64,000 nt of DNA from Halichondria panicea. Lineage: Eukaryota > Porifera > Demospongiae > Suberitida > Halichondriidae. Below are positions 1 to 11,029 of the stretch, one piece after another. Where the stretch lies: the NCBI RefSeq assembly GCF_963675165.1, contig NC_087379.1:1-64000 (forward strand), written 5' to 3'. Position 1 is the first letter of the stretch. Each line of letters starts with the position of its first letter. Both the position numbers and the translations under genes were made by a program. The notes under the pieces are model-generated. The model was not told the origin of the DNA. It worked only from the letters and a program-made list of their open reading frames with translations, and did no database searches.

Positions 1-29
1 GTTACTCTTCTCAGATCTGCACTAGAATT

Positions 30-155
30 ATTCTTGTAAAATCAGAAGTGGCTGAAATAACTATGCTAAATGTAATTTCTCCTTTCAGTTTGGCCCTAGC
101 AATCTAAATTGTGGTTTTGCTGTTTGGAAATTCTCTGTTGTAGTGTATTGCATAG
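30..155 (-). repeat. Copy of short inverted-repeat element family E
   Basis: This intronic stretch of the PLAT gene matches, in reverse complement, the left half of the element at 57818-58138. Shared landmarks in order are a block around AATCAGAAGTG, a TTTCCTTTCAGT-like block, GGCCCTA, AAATTGTGGTTTTGCTGTTTG, and an end near TGTAGTG. It looks like a truncated copy of a non-autonomous element. Confidence 0.6.
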
Positions 156-169
156 ACACACACTGTCTA

Positions 170-402
170 GTGTCAGGCCACACTGGTCAGTGGTGGCCGT
201 GATGGTCAGTGTCGGCCACACTGGTCAGTGGTGGTGGTGACAGTCTAGTGTCAGCCACACTGGTCAGTGGTGGTGGTCGTACTAACCACCTCTAGACAAA
301 AACAAACAAACCACCTCTTTAGACCTAGTTTACCACATGCTAGAAAAGAGGAACATTTGTATGTGGAATTGAGATTGAGGATTAAAAGTAGCCACCATTT
401 AA
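170..402. repeat. Dispersed repeat family B (CACACTGGTCAGTGGTGG element)
   Basis: The stretch opens with three near-tandem copies of a CACACTGGTCAGTGGTGG-like block. It continues through ACCACCTCT, TAGACCTAGTTTACCACATG, a GTGGAATTGAGATTGAGG-like block and TAGCCACCA. The same order of blocks recurs at 56608-56770 and, shortened, at 41048-41100 and 44879-44990. This is a non-coding dispersed repeat; its ends are not sharply defined. Confidence 0.65.
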
Positions 403-478
403 TTAGTATACCTGTGACATGACTATATGCTCCCCCCCCCCTGTGACATGACTGATGCTCCTCCCCCCCTGTGCTGTA

Positions 479-847
479 GGTTATGAGATGAAGGTCTACA
501 CATCAGATAAGAAGGCAGCAGGTACACTGAATGACCTCCACCTGGTGCTCAGCGGGGAGGCTGGTGACTCCCAGCCTGTCACTGTCAAGAACCGCTCCAT
601 GTTCCAACGTGGTCAGATTGATACTCTACAGATAGCAACTTGTCCCATTGGACCACTCAAGTCGTTGCAAGTGGGGCATTCCCCTCATGGGGGGCGTGGC
701 AGCTCATTGCCATGGTACCTGTTCCAAATGGTTGTCATGGAGCTTAGTAGCGGAGTCAAGACAACGTTTCCCTGTCGTCAATGGTTACCCGCTAGCCAAC
801 AAGGGAAGCCACTCAACTACACCACTCTACATAAAACTCAGAAATGA
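479..847 (+). CDS. 3' end of a PLAT/LH2-domain protein gene (partial)
   Basis: This is the last exon of a gene that begins left of the window. The 3' splice acceptor lies just before position 480 (pyrimidine run, then GTAG) and the frame runs to a TGA at 845-847. The translation fits a PLAT (polycystin-1, lipoxygenase, alpha-toxin) beta-sandwich: YEMKVYTSDKKAAGT, GEAGDS, FQRGQIDTLQI, LQVGHSP, then TTFPCRQWL. These match the family's strands, including the FERG-type and FPC-W positions. PLAT domains mediate membrane or protein contact. The domain ends about 14 residues before the stop, so it is C-terminal here. The rest of the protein is out of view, so LOXHD1-like, polycystin-like or other PLAT proteins cannot be told apart. 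An AATAAA at about 896-901 is a plausible poly(A) signal. The next gene converges tail-to-tail about 100 bp away. Confidence 0.8.
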   Translation, partial: GYEMKVYTSDKKAAGTLNDLHLVLSGEAGDSQPVTVKNRSMFQRGQIDTLQIATCPIGPLKSLQVGHSPHGGRGSSLPWYLFQMVVMELSSGVKTTFPCRQWLPASQQGKPLNYTTLHKTQK

Positions 848-947
848 ACTTCATAAACATCTTTTGTACTTCACAATGCATAAATAATTAATTGGAAATA
901 AAAAACACATAATAATTATATTATTGTTTTAATCACATAATGTTAAA

Positions 948-2959
948 CTAGTCAGATTCAAAGCTGTCAAAAGAGTCATCAGCATATTCATAGTCGTTGT
1001 TAGCAGAGGGGATCCGGAGGGTGCTGCTACTACTAGTCGTAGAGGTCGGAGGTCGCGAGGGTTTACTAGACAGAGTTGACCTCTTGAGAATGGTTGGCTC
1101 CATTGATGTGTAGGATAACTCAGAGTTATAGGCTGCACAGGGATAAGGGGGATCGAGGGGACTATAATTATGAGGGGGAGGGGACTATATGAGGCTGGGG
1201 GAATAATACATTTATAGTGATGCATGGTGCCTTTGGGGAAGCCTGAACATGACACACAAAAGGCTGCATTTGAGAGTGTATAGGAAGTGAGTACATGGTT
1301 GTGTGTAGGTGTCTGCTCACATTGGTCTGTGCTGTACTGCGGAGGGAGGAGCAGCTCTATCTTAGAGCGAGCGTTATATACAATCCTACTGGAATCTCTA
1401 GCACCAGTGTAAGTGGGGATCTCCTGTACTCTGGAAGAACCAACATCAGGCATCAGCAAAGCTAGCTCCTGTATGAGTGTGTACAGAGGGTGAGGCTAGC
1501 TCCTGTATGAGAGTGTGTACAGAGGGGTGAGGCTAGCTCCTGTATGAGTGTGTACAGAGGGTGAGGGTGGTTATAGCTATACCTTCTGTGAGTCAGCTAT
1601 GAGGTTGCACTTGGTTCCTATGAGACCCCAGGCTTGAGATAGATCTAGCAGTCCACTCTTGACTGTCATTAACTTGACAGCTTCATTCTCACGCTCCAAA
1701 CCACTCACTGTAAGAGGGACGAGGGGATTGATTCATTTATTTAGCTACTTGAACAAGGTGATAACCATCTTAATTATTGTACAATTTAAGCATTGTCTGT
1801 TGAACGAACACACACACACGATCAGTAGGGACACACCCACACACACACGCACACACCCACACACACACGCACACACACACCTTCAGCTTGGGCCAACATT
1901 TTGGAGTCTGAGGTTTGTTTCAGTTTATCTCGAGTTGCTGACAGATCTTTGTTTCCCTTCACTATCTCTTTCTGAAGCTTCTTCTCCTTTTCTTCAAGAG
2001 TGCTCTGTATAGAGGATCAGATAATGGAGGCCCTAGCAACCAAACCACACCCACTTATGCACGTACCAACTGCTTTCTGACTGTATTCAATTTCTTCTCC
2101 ATATCACGAATCTTTTCGTATATTTTCTTGTACTCTTTTAGTGAGACTGCAGTGAGTACATGTCTCACACACACATACACAGTTAGCACACGTCACACAC
2201 ACACAGCAGGTTAGCACATGTCACACACACATCAGATTATTGGGCCAATAAAGACATTACAATGTTTTGAGGTCATGCTACATGTATTATGTGTAGTCTA
2301 AGGAAACACATACCCAAATGCCATGTGTCTGAGGTGGTGAGATGGCTATCACATCCCTGACACTACACACTTATCTACACAGTACAGTCTATAATGGACA
2401 CATTTGGGGAACAATGATATAACATAGAGGTGGCCTTTGTTGAATTAACAAACTGTTCATTTGGGGCCTGGCTTTCATATCACAGTTGACCCTTCTTCAG
2501 AGGTGACCATTAAGAGTGGTTCCACTGTACACACACACATTGCTACAAACATTGCTTACCTACAAAGTCTCTCTGAGCCTCAGCCCAGAGAAGGTTGAGC
2601 TCTGTGACATTATGGAGGACATCTTGTAGTGCTGGGTTCTCCTCCTCTTGTGACCACCGATCTAGGGTCTGGGAGAATGACACCTGAGCTGCTATCAGGT
2701 CCTTGTACTTCTGACGTGTGTTGGACTGCTCAGAGATGAGGAGGTTTAGGGGGGCGTGGCCACTACCCAGTGAGCGCAGTCGAACACCTCCCCTGAATGG
2801 AACCAGAGATATGATATAATTATGATGGAACAGTGTGTGTGTGTGTGTACAGTTTTATACAGAGCCTAAAAACCTGGGCATAAATTAGCAAAGTACATAA
2901 TTGCAATGGTACTCCATACAGCTGAGTTACCTTCTCAATGCAGCAGTAGCTTTGCTCAT
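948..2959 (-). CDS. Coiled-coil protein, probable BAR-superfamily fold
   Basis: The gene runs on the minus strand from an ATG at 2959 to a TAG at 948. Exons with good splice sites are 2931-2959, 2560-2792, 2067-2146, 1881-2004, 1583-1707 and one starting at about 1468. A further intron probably removes part of 1120-1330, because the last about 60 codons (ending DSFDSFESD) are in another frame. The protein begins MSKATAALRRGGVRLRSLGSG and continues as long charged helices (SEQSNTRQKYKDLIAAQ, then EYKKIYEKIRDMEKKLNT, then EEKEKKLQKEIVKGNKDL). This pattern resembles BAR/AH-type helical bundles that sense or bend membranes. The tail is Ser/Pro-rich with Tyr motifs. Family membership is inferred from heptad pattern and layout, not from a signature, and a plain coiled-coil protein is possible. 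It shares a divergent promoter with the A1CF-like gene. Confidence 0.5.
1461..1570. repeat. 36-bp minisatellite, about 3 copies
   Basis: Three near-identical units, each starting GCTAGCTCCTGTATGAG, lie in tandem. The first carries the likely 3' acceptor of the last exon block of the minus-strand gene, so the repeats duplicate a splice acceptor and could offer alternative sites. Confidence 0.7.
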
Positions 2960-3154
2960 TGCAACCTGCCTCTGATATGTTTATAGGAAGAGCTTGTTTA
3001 TCTACACAAGAAACAATCACCACAACAGCCTGGGTCAAAACAACAAGCCCCTCCCCCACTTACATTGCGCATGCGCAAACACACGTGTCGGTCTTAAAAA
3101 CCACACGTGGAGTGCTAAAGTTAGTTCAGGGAAACGGGACTGTTGCTGCAAGAG
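2960..3154. promoter_or_regulatory. Divergent promoter with an NRF1-type palindrome
   Basis: This 195-bp spacer separates two divergent start codons. It contains the perfect palindrome GCGCATGCGC at 3067-3076, which matches the NRF1 (alpha-Pal) consensus, followed by an E-box-like CACGTG at 3082-3087. No TATA box is evident near either start. That it works as a shared promoter is inferred from position. Confidence 0.5.
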
Positions 3155-5727
3155 ATGGCGTCCACTTCTAGTGCTGTAGATGTCTCTCTGTCCTCTCCGT
3201 GTGTCAGCTCCCCCCCTCAAGCTATCAACGAGTCTGGCTATTGCAGCGACACTGTGGTACACTCCAGCACGGAGCTGCAGTCTGCGAGTTCATCTGATGC
3301 AGGGAGCAGTGTCCAGTTGGTGCCAGGCGACTCTAACTCACCCCTGGCACTACTCATGGAGCGAACTGGCTGCATCATTATTCAACAGAACGGTCAGAGA
3401 CGCTATGGACCAGCTACCACCTGGGATGGACCTCCTCCAGCCAGGGGCACAGAGGTTTGCACTGGGTGCATGGTGTTAACTGTACATAACTGCTTGTATA
3501 ATATAGGTGTTTGTTGGTAAGATCCCGAGAGACTGTTTTGAAGATGAGCTAGTTCCCGTGTTTGAGGGATGTGGCAATATATACGAGCTTCGTCTCATGA
3601 TGGACCATCACACTGGCCAGAACAGAGGATATGCTTTTGTTGTCTACTCTACTGTAAGAGAGGCAAAGGAATGTGTCAAAAACTTGAATAATTATGAGAT
3701 CCGCAAAGGCCGCACTCTAGGCATCTGCATGAGTGTTGATAACTGCAGGCTCTTTATTGGTGGCATCCCAAAGAGAGTGAGTGGATGTCCGGATGTTATC
3801 CAGATGCATTAATAGACTATCTTTATGCAGGTCTCAAAGAGTGACATAATGCAGGAGATGCATTGCGTCACTGAAGGTGTTGTAGATGTTATAGTATATC
3901 CATCAGCTGTTGACAAGACCAAGAATCGTGGCTTTGCCTTCATTGAGTATGAAAGTCATCGCTCTGCAGCCATGGCTCGCAAGAAACTAATGACAGGCAG
4001 AGTGCAGCTCTGGGGCCACAGTATTGCAGTGGATTGGGCTGAACCAGAGCTGGAGGTGGACCAGGAGATCATGGCACAGGTCATTTGTTCACTACACTGT
4101 ACTCTATTATAGCCTTTGTACCACATCCCATTACTTTACAAAGCTCCTAATTTAATTATTTATTTCTAGTACATGTTAGGGTACGAGCCTGGAACAGTGC
4201 TTGTGCAGCCAGGCGTGTGTTTATATAATTATTGCCTGCTCCTATTAGGTCAAGGTACTGTATGTGAGGAACCTCATGCTCAGCACGACAGAGGCCACCA
4301 TTGAGGAAGTGTTCAGTCTGCACTCTCTAGTGGAAAGAGTCAAGAAAATCAAAGATTATGCCTTCGTCCACTACACCAGTCGCAATGATGCTCTACAAGC
4401 AATGAAAGATTTAAATGGTGTGTAAAATTATTCTAAATTGAAAAGTGTTTGACCTTTTGTGGTTGTGAGATGTGTGTATGTGTATTCATCAGTCTCCATA
4501 TTGTATACTAGGGTCCCTCCTTGATGGAGCAGAGATAGAGGTGTCACTGGCTAAACCAGTGGACAAGGATACTTACATGAGGAGCCCAAAGTTCCAACGC
4601 CAACATTTCAACACCACAGTGTATGTTCCTGTCGACCAGTACGGGAGTGTACTTCCTTTCTATCCCAGTTATGTCTCATCACCAAAGTGAGAGATGTACA
4701 GTGTGATGTAGTGACTGTGGAATGCTTCTAGCAGCCCCTGACCTTGTATATATATGCTCACTGTGATATATGCTCACTGTGTCCTTCCTTTGCTACAGGT
4801 ACATGCTACGTAACAGTATGGGAGCTTGTACAATGCTCCGTCTACCACGATCTCCCGGACCAAGGCCTGGAATGTTCGCTCTCTCCCCAGCTACTCAGAC
4901 ACGCTTTGTTTTCCCAGCCTCTCCCATTCGCTCCAATACACCAGCACTGCCACCCACGTATGAGCCTGCACGTGCTCCTACTGTGTGTGATGAGTCCCCA
5001 CTCTACTCAGCTGGTGTTCATCCATCCCCTCATGTCATCAAGAAGTCATCAGTGCAGGTAGCTTGTGTGTGTGTGTGCTGGATAGATCTCATCATCTGAT
5101 GGAGTAAATAGTAGTGTGTGTGTGTGTTGTGTGGTTGCTTCTAGGATATCCCCTCCAACCAGAGCCTTACTCTCCCTATATAGCTCCTTGAGGAAGTCTG
5201 TGCTAAGAATGGCTGGGGCTCTCCACACTACAACCTTCACTCCACATCCAGTCAGAATCAGAGTGGAGAAGATGTTTTATTTCTCTTCAAGATCACCATA
5301 GCAGCCGTTGGCTACACTTACATGCCCACCAAACTCAGTAGAACAGTTGAAGATGCTCGTGTCCTGGCCGCCGACCACACCCTCTCAAGTCTCAGATATC
5401 CCATAGAAGGTTAGACTAACTATTGCCCTTACTGTAATATATCTAGTCACAATATGAATTTTTCTAGTGAGCTAAACCTATCTTGTGAAGAGCTTAGGCT
5501 AAAAGCTTGTGTGTTGTAATCCTTGTTCCTGTGTAGGGTATCAGATGGTTCGCCCAGCTCCTCTACAATATACTGAGTTACCTAGTACTGCTAACTATGT
5601 TACACTTCAAAACTCCACCAAACCAGCCTGGATGGGAGCAGGAGGAGAGATGTATGCTCCAGCCACTTACGTCGATGCTCCCATGCAAGCAGCCTTCACT
5701 CCAGACATGTATCAGCAAGGCTTTTGA
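3155..5727 (+). CDS. A1CF/RBM46-type RNA-binding protein (three RRMs and a dsRBD)
   Basis: Eight exons (3155-3454, 3507-3776, 3831-4079, 4249-4417, 4512-4686, 4799-5057, 5184-5409, 5537-5727) join in frame to 612 codons. RRM1 starts near residue 101 ([16 protein letters not shown], later [10 protein letters not shown]). RRM2 starts near 181 ([14 protein letters not shown], later [10 protein letters not shown]). RRM3 starts near 274 ([29 protein letters not shown]). Near residue 475 a DSRM_2-type domain begins ([20 protein letters not shown]), followed by [20 protein letters not shown]. This order is that of APOBEC1 complementation factor and RBM46; the closing [11 protein letters not shown] also resembles A1CF. 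Such proteins bind AU-rich mRNA and act in editing or mRNA stability and translation. A1CF, RBM46 and an ancestral single gene cannot be separated by eye; hnRNP Q/R lack the dsRBD. An exon start at 5147 was rejected because it meets an in-frame stop. Confidence 0.88.
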
Positions 5728-6242
5728 TGACTCAAACTTTGCACCTTTTTGTCTGTATTTGCACGTATTTTCAAGCCTGCCATGCCAGGCTATAATCACC
5801 GCAAGGTGTTTTATTTGGTTTGTGCTGTGTATGTATGTGTGTCAGGTGCGTGCACTTGGATGGAATGTGATTCGATTTTCTTTTTAGTATGCTTATTATG
5901 ATAAGCCATTATCATGTGTTGTGTTGTTGCACATAATATTTGAACTAAAAAGATTATCGGCACGAAAATAATTATGACAAGTCAACATAATTATGTTAAT
6001 TATGTAAAATTAATTAAAATTATATACCAGAGATTAAGGTTGTCTCTTATGACAACCTATCTATATACATTATATACTTAATTATCCAGCATGCATTAAA
6101 TTAATATTAAATATTTTAACGAAATAATTATGAAATCAGTTGAGAAGTTAATTTTGAATGCAAGTGAGATATTGGACGTACATGAACACAGAATGATTCT
6201 TGGTTGATTGATTGGTGTAATCAACACCACACGAATTTAGTG
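5728..6242. other. AT-rich convergent 3' spacer
   Basis: This 515-bp interval separates the stops of two convergent genes. It is AT-rich with many ATTAAT/AATTAT runs and presumably holds both 3' UTRs. I see no coding signal, RNA gene or clear repeat in it. Confidence 0.6.
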
Positions 6243-7428
6243 TTAGTATAGTTTTTGAGGGAATAGCTTTGGTCTCTTGACAGGGCTCCAGCCGTGCTCT
6301 CCATCCATGAGGTCAAGGAGGTCACTGGGTGGTTCCTCTAGTGCAGTGAAGTCAGGGTTTGAGTCATCAGAGGCTGTCTCCAGGTTCAGAGAGTCAAGCA
6401 TAAACGGTGGGGAAGAATCGTCCATTGCCATAGGCCCTATGAGGAACTGCTCCTCCAGAACAGTGTCTAGCTCATCCCTATAGTCACAATGCAATGGTGG
6501 ACTGACTGCACACACAGTGTAGGGCTTACGTTGTCTGCAAGAGATGTTCTCCATTGAGCAGACGATAATAAAGTGGACGGCTACTCTCAATAGGGTCAAC
6601 AAAGCAGGTCCTAAGTTGAGTGTACATGTCCGTATTGCTATAGAACAGATGTAGCCATTGCAATTTACACAATAATTGTTGTAGCCAAGTAACAGTAACA
6701 GTACTTACCTTTGTTTCATGATCTTTCGTATTTCAGCCTTTGCTGAATAGAGGTAGTTTGAGTTAGGGAAGGTAGAGTTAGTAGCTAGTCCCCCAGAGAG
6801 ATTGCTACTGATATGCCTCAGAGGAATGATATCAGATGGTGGCCTGCAAGAGACAGAATGATGGAGCCATGTACAAGACCCAGGTGTGAACAACATACAT
6901 TGCCTGAGGGGTGATGGGTGGGAGTTGACTAGCCTCTTGGGTGCCGGTGTCAGTGAGAGGGTGACCAAGGACACGTTGCAAGTCACTGTTGAGCATGTCC
7001 CGCTGTCCTGGCAGCAACTTCTCTGCAAGGGAGGAAATAAATAATGAAAGAGAGTTTATTCGGGCATTAATTTCCTGTTTACTTGTTGGCTTGAGAGACT
7101 TTGCTTTACTCTTGCTCTGCACATTATCCTTGCTTCTCAACACAGCCAGTACCTCTCGAGACTTAGCTAGAGACTGCAATACACACACGCACAGTTTAAT
7201 ATAGTAGCTAAGCATTTATTATTAAATACCTTTGAGCTGCTGCTGGATATTGTTTTCCCAAGTGTTGGTCTTCTCTTCTGTTTGGAGGAGCTGGGAAGGG
7301 ACAGAGAAGCCTTGTGGAATATCTCATGACCTGCACGCAAACACAACACAGTGAGGAGTTGGCTAGTCAACAGAAACAGTATTGTTGAGCTAGCTACCTG
7401 GTTGTCGGTGAGCGTGCAGAGCGTCCAT
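6243..7428 (-). CDS. Uncharacterised protein with an acidic C-terminus
   Basis: The gene runs from an ATG at 7428 (MDALHAHRQPG) to a TAA at 6243. Exons are 7398-7428, about 7240-7332, about 6888-7177, about 6711-6843 and about 6243-6532, all with in-phase junctions. The N-terminal part is Ser/Lys-rich. Next comes a region of likely helix (INARINSLSLFISSLAEKL, then GQRDMLNSDLQRVLGHPL). A conserved-looking stretch follows (NYLYSAKAEIRKIMKQRQRK, PYTVCAVSPPLHCDYRDELD). The last about 60 residues are acidic with a final basic patch (GWSPVKRPKLF) that could be a nuclear localisation signal. I recognise no domain. The acidic tail and basic motif suggest a nuclear role, but that is a guess. It lies head-to-head with the MRG-domain gene, so co-regulation is possible. 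Confidence 0.6.
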
Positions 7429-7610
7429 TGCTCCTTCAGTAGACTAGAGGGCTGCAGTCGGAGAGAGGCTAAAGCTAGCTACAGCTCCACAGCTATGACA
7501 CAAGCAGAAGAGCTGCTGCACAAACACTGCACTGAGCTCCTCCACGTGTTGTAACGAAGGTGTGTCCACCTGTCTTATTATGCAGTTAGCTGGCTGCTAA
7601 AACAATTGGA
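7429..7610. promoter_or_regulatory. Divergent promoter between uncharacterised and MRG genes
   Basis: This spacer lies between a minus-strand ATG at 7428 and the earliest candidate plus-strand start at 7611. A GGACGTCAC stretch at about 7615-7623 contains a CRE-like GACGTCA core. There is no TATA box. Promoter role is inferred from the head-to-head layout. Confidence 0.35.
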
Positions 7611-8869
7611 ATGTGGACGTCACATATTGAAATTTGGGGAAAGGTCGTTGGAATTACAAACTGTTTCAGCAGATATGGTGTGTTTTATTTAGAATTAAAA
7701 AGTGAAAATTATAATCAAAAGAAGTTTGAGTTGCTGTATCCATATCCACAGTTATGCCTACGGAATGGAGGTATGTTTGACAGAGTGACTATATTAGGTT
7801 GACACATTACCATTAGCTATAACAAGCTATCTTCTGTCCTTCCCTGTATGCAATGCATCAAATATTGTTTAAAGAAAAAAAAAAAAAGAGAAAAAAAACC
7901 ACATTATGACTACTTACTACAGTATCCTGAGGAGTTAGCGTTGTCCATACCACCGTTTCTAAAGCAAAGACTAGAAGACGATTGCTTCTGGGTATTACGT
8001 AGAAGCAAGGTGAGGATGACTCCAGTGTGTCATGTATCTATCTCTGTCCCCGCTCTCTCTAGTTGGTCAGTCTGCCTGCTGAGACCAGTGTAACCAGCCT
8101 ATTGAGAGGCTACTATCAATACTCACTCATCAACCCACCACAAGACACAAAGTATGTCTATCAAACAAATATACCGTAGTGCTAGAAATATATACACATT
8201 ACAAGGCTACTGTTTCTCCTCTATTAAACGCCATGATTTCAATGGGAATTGTACAGGCCTCGAATAAAAGGTGTGATACAAATCTATGTGATATGATGGG
8301 CACTTGCATAGCATTAGTTGTTCTCACCACACACCCCCCCCTCACAGTCACAGTGTTGGGCTCCTGGCTGAAGTACTGGATGGTCTCAAGGTCTACTTTG
8401 ACTTCACCCTCTCTGATCACCTCCTCTATTCTCAAGAGAAGGCACAGTTCAAGCATCTCTGTGAGGAGGAGGGTTTCGGACGTGCCACTGTTGTCAATAA
8501 GATCCCTCTGGCACACATTAACAACAAGGCTGTCAGCAATCACACACCCACACACTCCACTCCTCACACTCCTCACAAGCACCCCTCCGATGTGTACGGG
8601 GCTGAACACTTTCTGAGACTGTTTGTAAGACTACCAATGTTTCTATCACAAGCACAACTCTCCACCGCCCACACACACACCATACACACTCATATCAAGG
8701 ACCTTCTAGAGTAAGTCATGTGACTCTTATTGCATGTCATGTGATCACCTCCCACTACAGATACATGGTGAGTCAGGACGGACTGTTCTCTGATAGTCAT
8801 TACCATGACAACGGTACACCTCATACCAACGGACTTGTGGACTCTGACCCCATGAGCACAGAACAATAA
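7611..8869 (+). CDS. MRG-domain chromatin protein (MORF4L1/MRG15-like)
   Basis: The C-terminal MRG domain is clear: PEELALSIPPFLKQRLEDD, LVSLPAETSVTSLLRGYYQY, GLLAEVLDGLKVYFDFTLSD, then VYGAEHFLRLFVRLP and IKDLLEYM. The last two match the most conserved MRG motifs (VYGAxHLLRLFVR and the final helix). MRG proteins are scaffold subunits of NuA4/TIP60 acetyltransferase and Sin3/Rpd3 deacetylase complexes. Exons at about 8063-8151, 8353-8710 and 8761-8869 join in phase; the TAA is at 8867. The 5' end is unsure. An open exon from 7611 can be spliced to the Lys-rich stretch near 7880, but the junction lies in an A/G run, and an ATG at 7755 or 7848 is also possible. The candidate first exon only faintly resembles a chromo barrel, so that reader module may be absent or diverged. 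A His/Thr-rich low-complexity insert (about 8540-8585) interrupts the MRG domain. Confidence 0.75.
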
Positions 8870-9070
8870 ACTAGAATTCTCCCAATCATAAGTCTCTAGT
8901 ACAATCTCTCTGTACATGTCATAATCATGTTGTTGTTGTCAAGTATTATTTTGACTGTTTGATGTTTGATCATAGAAAACAGCACATGTCAGTATACAGC
9001 ATGAACAAAACAATAATTAGAAATGAGAACAAGCCCAGTTAGTTTGTTCAAGAGAGAATAGGTTGATTTC

Positions 9071-11029
9071 TCAGAAGTGTAGACCACCCCCCACCACCAG
9101 GGTCTCCCCACGCATGTCAGCTGAAGGGGCGGGGCTAATTATATCACCATAGCAACAAACAACACACATACGTACCTTCCTTAGTGATGGTGAAGTTAGC
9201 TCCCACATAGCAGTCCTTGAGTGTGACTCTCTCCTCCAGTCGTGCATGGCTGCACACGACACAGCCTTGTAGACTACACCTGTGTATGAGGTGTTAGGAG
9301 ATACGCTACAGAGGTCACATGATCTCAACACACCCTTCACCAATGTTCACATGATCCATGATGACACAGTTGATGACTTTTGACCTCTCTCCAATGCTAC
9401 AGTGTTCTCCAATACAGGCCTTTTTGACGGAGACCTTTTCGGCCAGTTGAGCAGAGGAGGCTACCTGACTGTCAGGACTCACACTCACTCCCTGTAACAG
9501 GAAAACAACAACTATAGTTAACATTTATCAGGGGTAGGTAATTATGAGTCACCTTTGACCTCCAGTTTGGCTGACTGAGCGGCTTCTCTAGTCCAAAGGC
9601 ACTCAAGTGTCCACTAATCTAACGAGGAGTGTGTGTGTAATTAGTGTGTGAGGTGTGTGAGATGTGTGGGGTGGGGGAATAACGTACCATTCTGTTGGCC
9701 TCAGTGAATGCAGGCAAAGTGTTGACTCTGGTAGTGAACTCTGACCCCAGTAACAGAGCATGGCATCGAATAAGGTCCTCTCTGAACTCTTTATTGCCTC
9801 CAATGTGTCCGTTAAATGATGAGAATTCGTACGCTAAAGTCTCCAATTCATCCACACAAGAAGAAGCAGCCTTCACAAGAGCTACGAGGGAGAGATGATA
9901 TATAGAGCACATTGAAATAGCTCACCTTGTTTGAGTGGTTTGGTGTAGGTTTCATTGGCTCTGATGGACTGATGATGTACAAGATACGGCACCAACTCTC
10001 CCTTCACAGAAGACACCTCCCTATAACACAAGCACACCCTCACACCCTCACACAAGTCACACCCTCACACCTGTTGTCCGCTAGATGATCCACCACCCAC
10101 TTCTTGATGAGATACAGATGAGAGTCTAGTAACTCAGTGAACAGTCGTATATGAGGATATCTGTATGAAGGGAATAGGTTGCCAGGTACGCTTCAACTAA
10201 TACACAGTGTTATATTAGTAGATAAAATATAATTTGTCAGATTGTTTCTGTTTCAGCGTACCTCTTGAGCATGGCTCTATTGAGAGTAAGATGGTCATCA
10301 AGGTCGGCCTGTGCTGACATGTACACTAGTCGTGAGTCACCAGACAGGCCAACAATGTCACGCTCTGTTGATCTCTTGCTACCCTCTTCCCGTACCAAGA
10401 GAGAGGTTAAAGTGCACTCGTGTACTTGATGAAAATCCATCAATGTCCTGAGGGGGACGGTGGTGATGAGGTCGCAGCTGATCAAGAGCACATCACTCTG
10501 CAAGAGAGGAGATACATCATAGCATCTGTAAATGATGGATTTAAAAATCAATTCTAAACACGGTATTCAAAAGACATCTCTTAGAGAGCTCTATAAGATA
10601 GCTCTATAAGATGAACCTATTGCTATACTGATGGCCCTCAGTTCAGGCACACATGCACGTACATGTATCTTGTTGCGTATGTGTCTGAGTGAGTCTGCAG
10701 TGCCCCAGTCCTCTGTCTCAGGGATGGTCACTGTGCTCAGCTTGATACGCAATCCCCTCAAGTTGCTCAGAGCATCAGACACTGCACCTGCTGCACTGTC
10801 TCGCACTACAACCAACGCCTCTGTGTGCATGATGGGGAGAGTGACAGTGATGCAATGTACGTGTGTGTACGTTAATACCATTAAATCCATTCTGCTCCAG
10901 CAGTTGTATAGGATACCAAATGAGTGGCTGGTTTCCTACTGGTAGTAATGCCTTGGGGCAGTCCTCAGTCAGTGGGTACATACGAGACCCTCTCCCAGCA
11001 GCTAGAATTATTGCTTGGAACTCGGACAT
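9071..11029 (-). CDS. EIF2B3: Translation initiation factor eIF-2B subunit gamma
   Basis: The protein starts [20 protein letters not shown] at 11029. This is the nucleotidyl-transferase N-terminus of eIF2B-gamma (LAAGx[24 protein letters not shown]). Later segments match in order: [49 protein letters not shown], then a left-handed beta-helix of hexapeptides ([40 protein letters not shown]). Exon 1 is 10879-11029, exon 2 about 10663-10822, and several more follow down to 9071. eIF2B is the guanine-nucleotide exchange factor for eIF2 and the target of the integrated stress response; gamma pairs with epsilon in the catalytic part. The length, about 430 residues, is typical. Nothing looks broken. 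The exact last codons, reading [12 protein letters not shown], differ from vertebrate ends and rest on one exon. Confidence 0.9.

Noticed and set aside
1659-2012. Plus-strand frame with a His/Thr repeat tract
   Set aside because: It is opposite the coiled-coil exons and runs through a CA microsatellite.
5147-5183. Alternative exon start for the A1CF-like dsRBD exon
   Set aside because: The frame meets TAG at 5181-5183; the acceptor ending at 5183 gives a full dsRBD.
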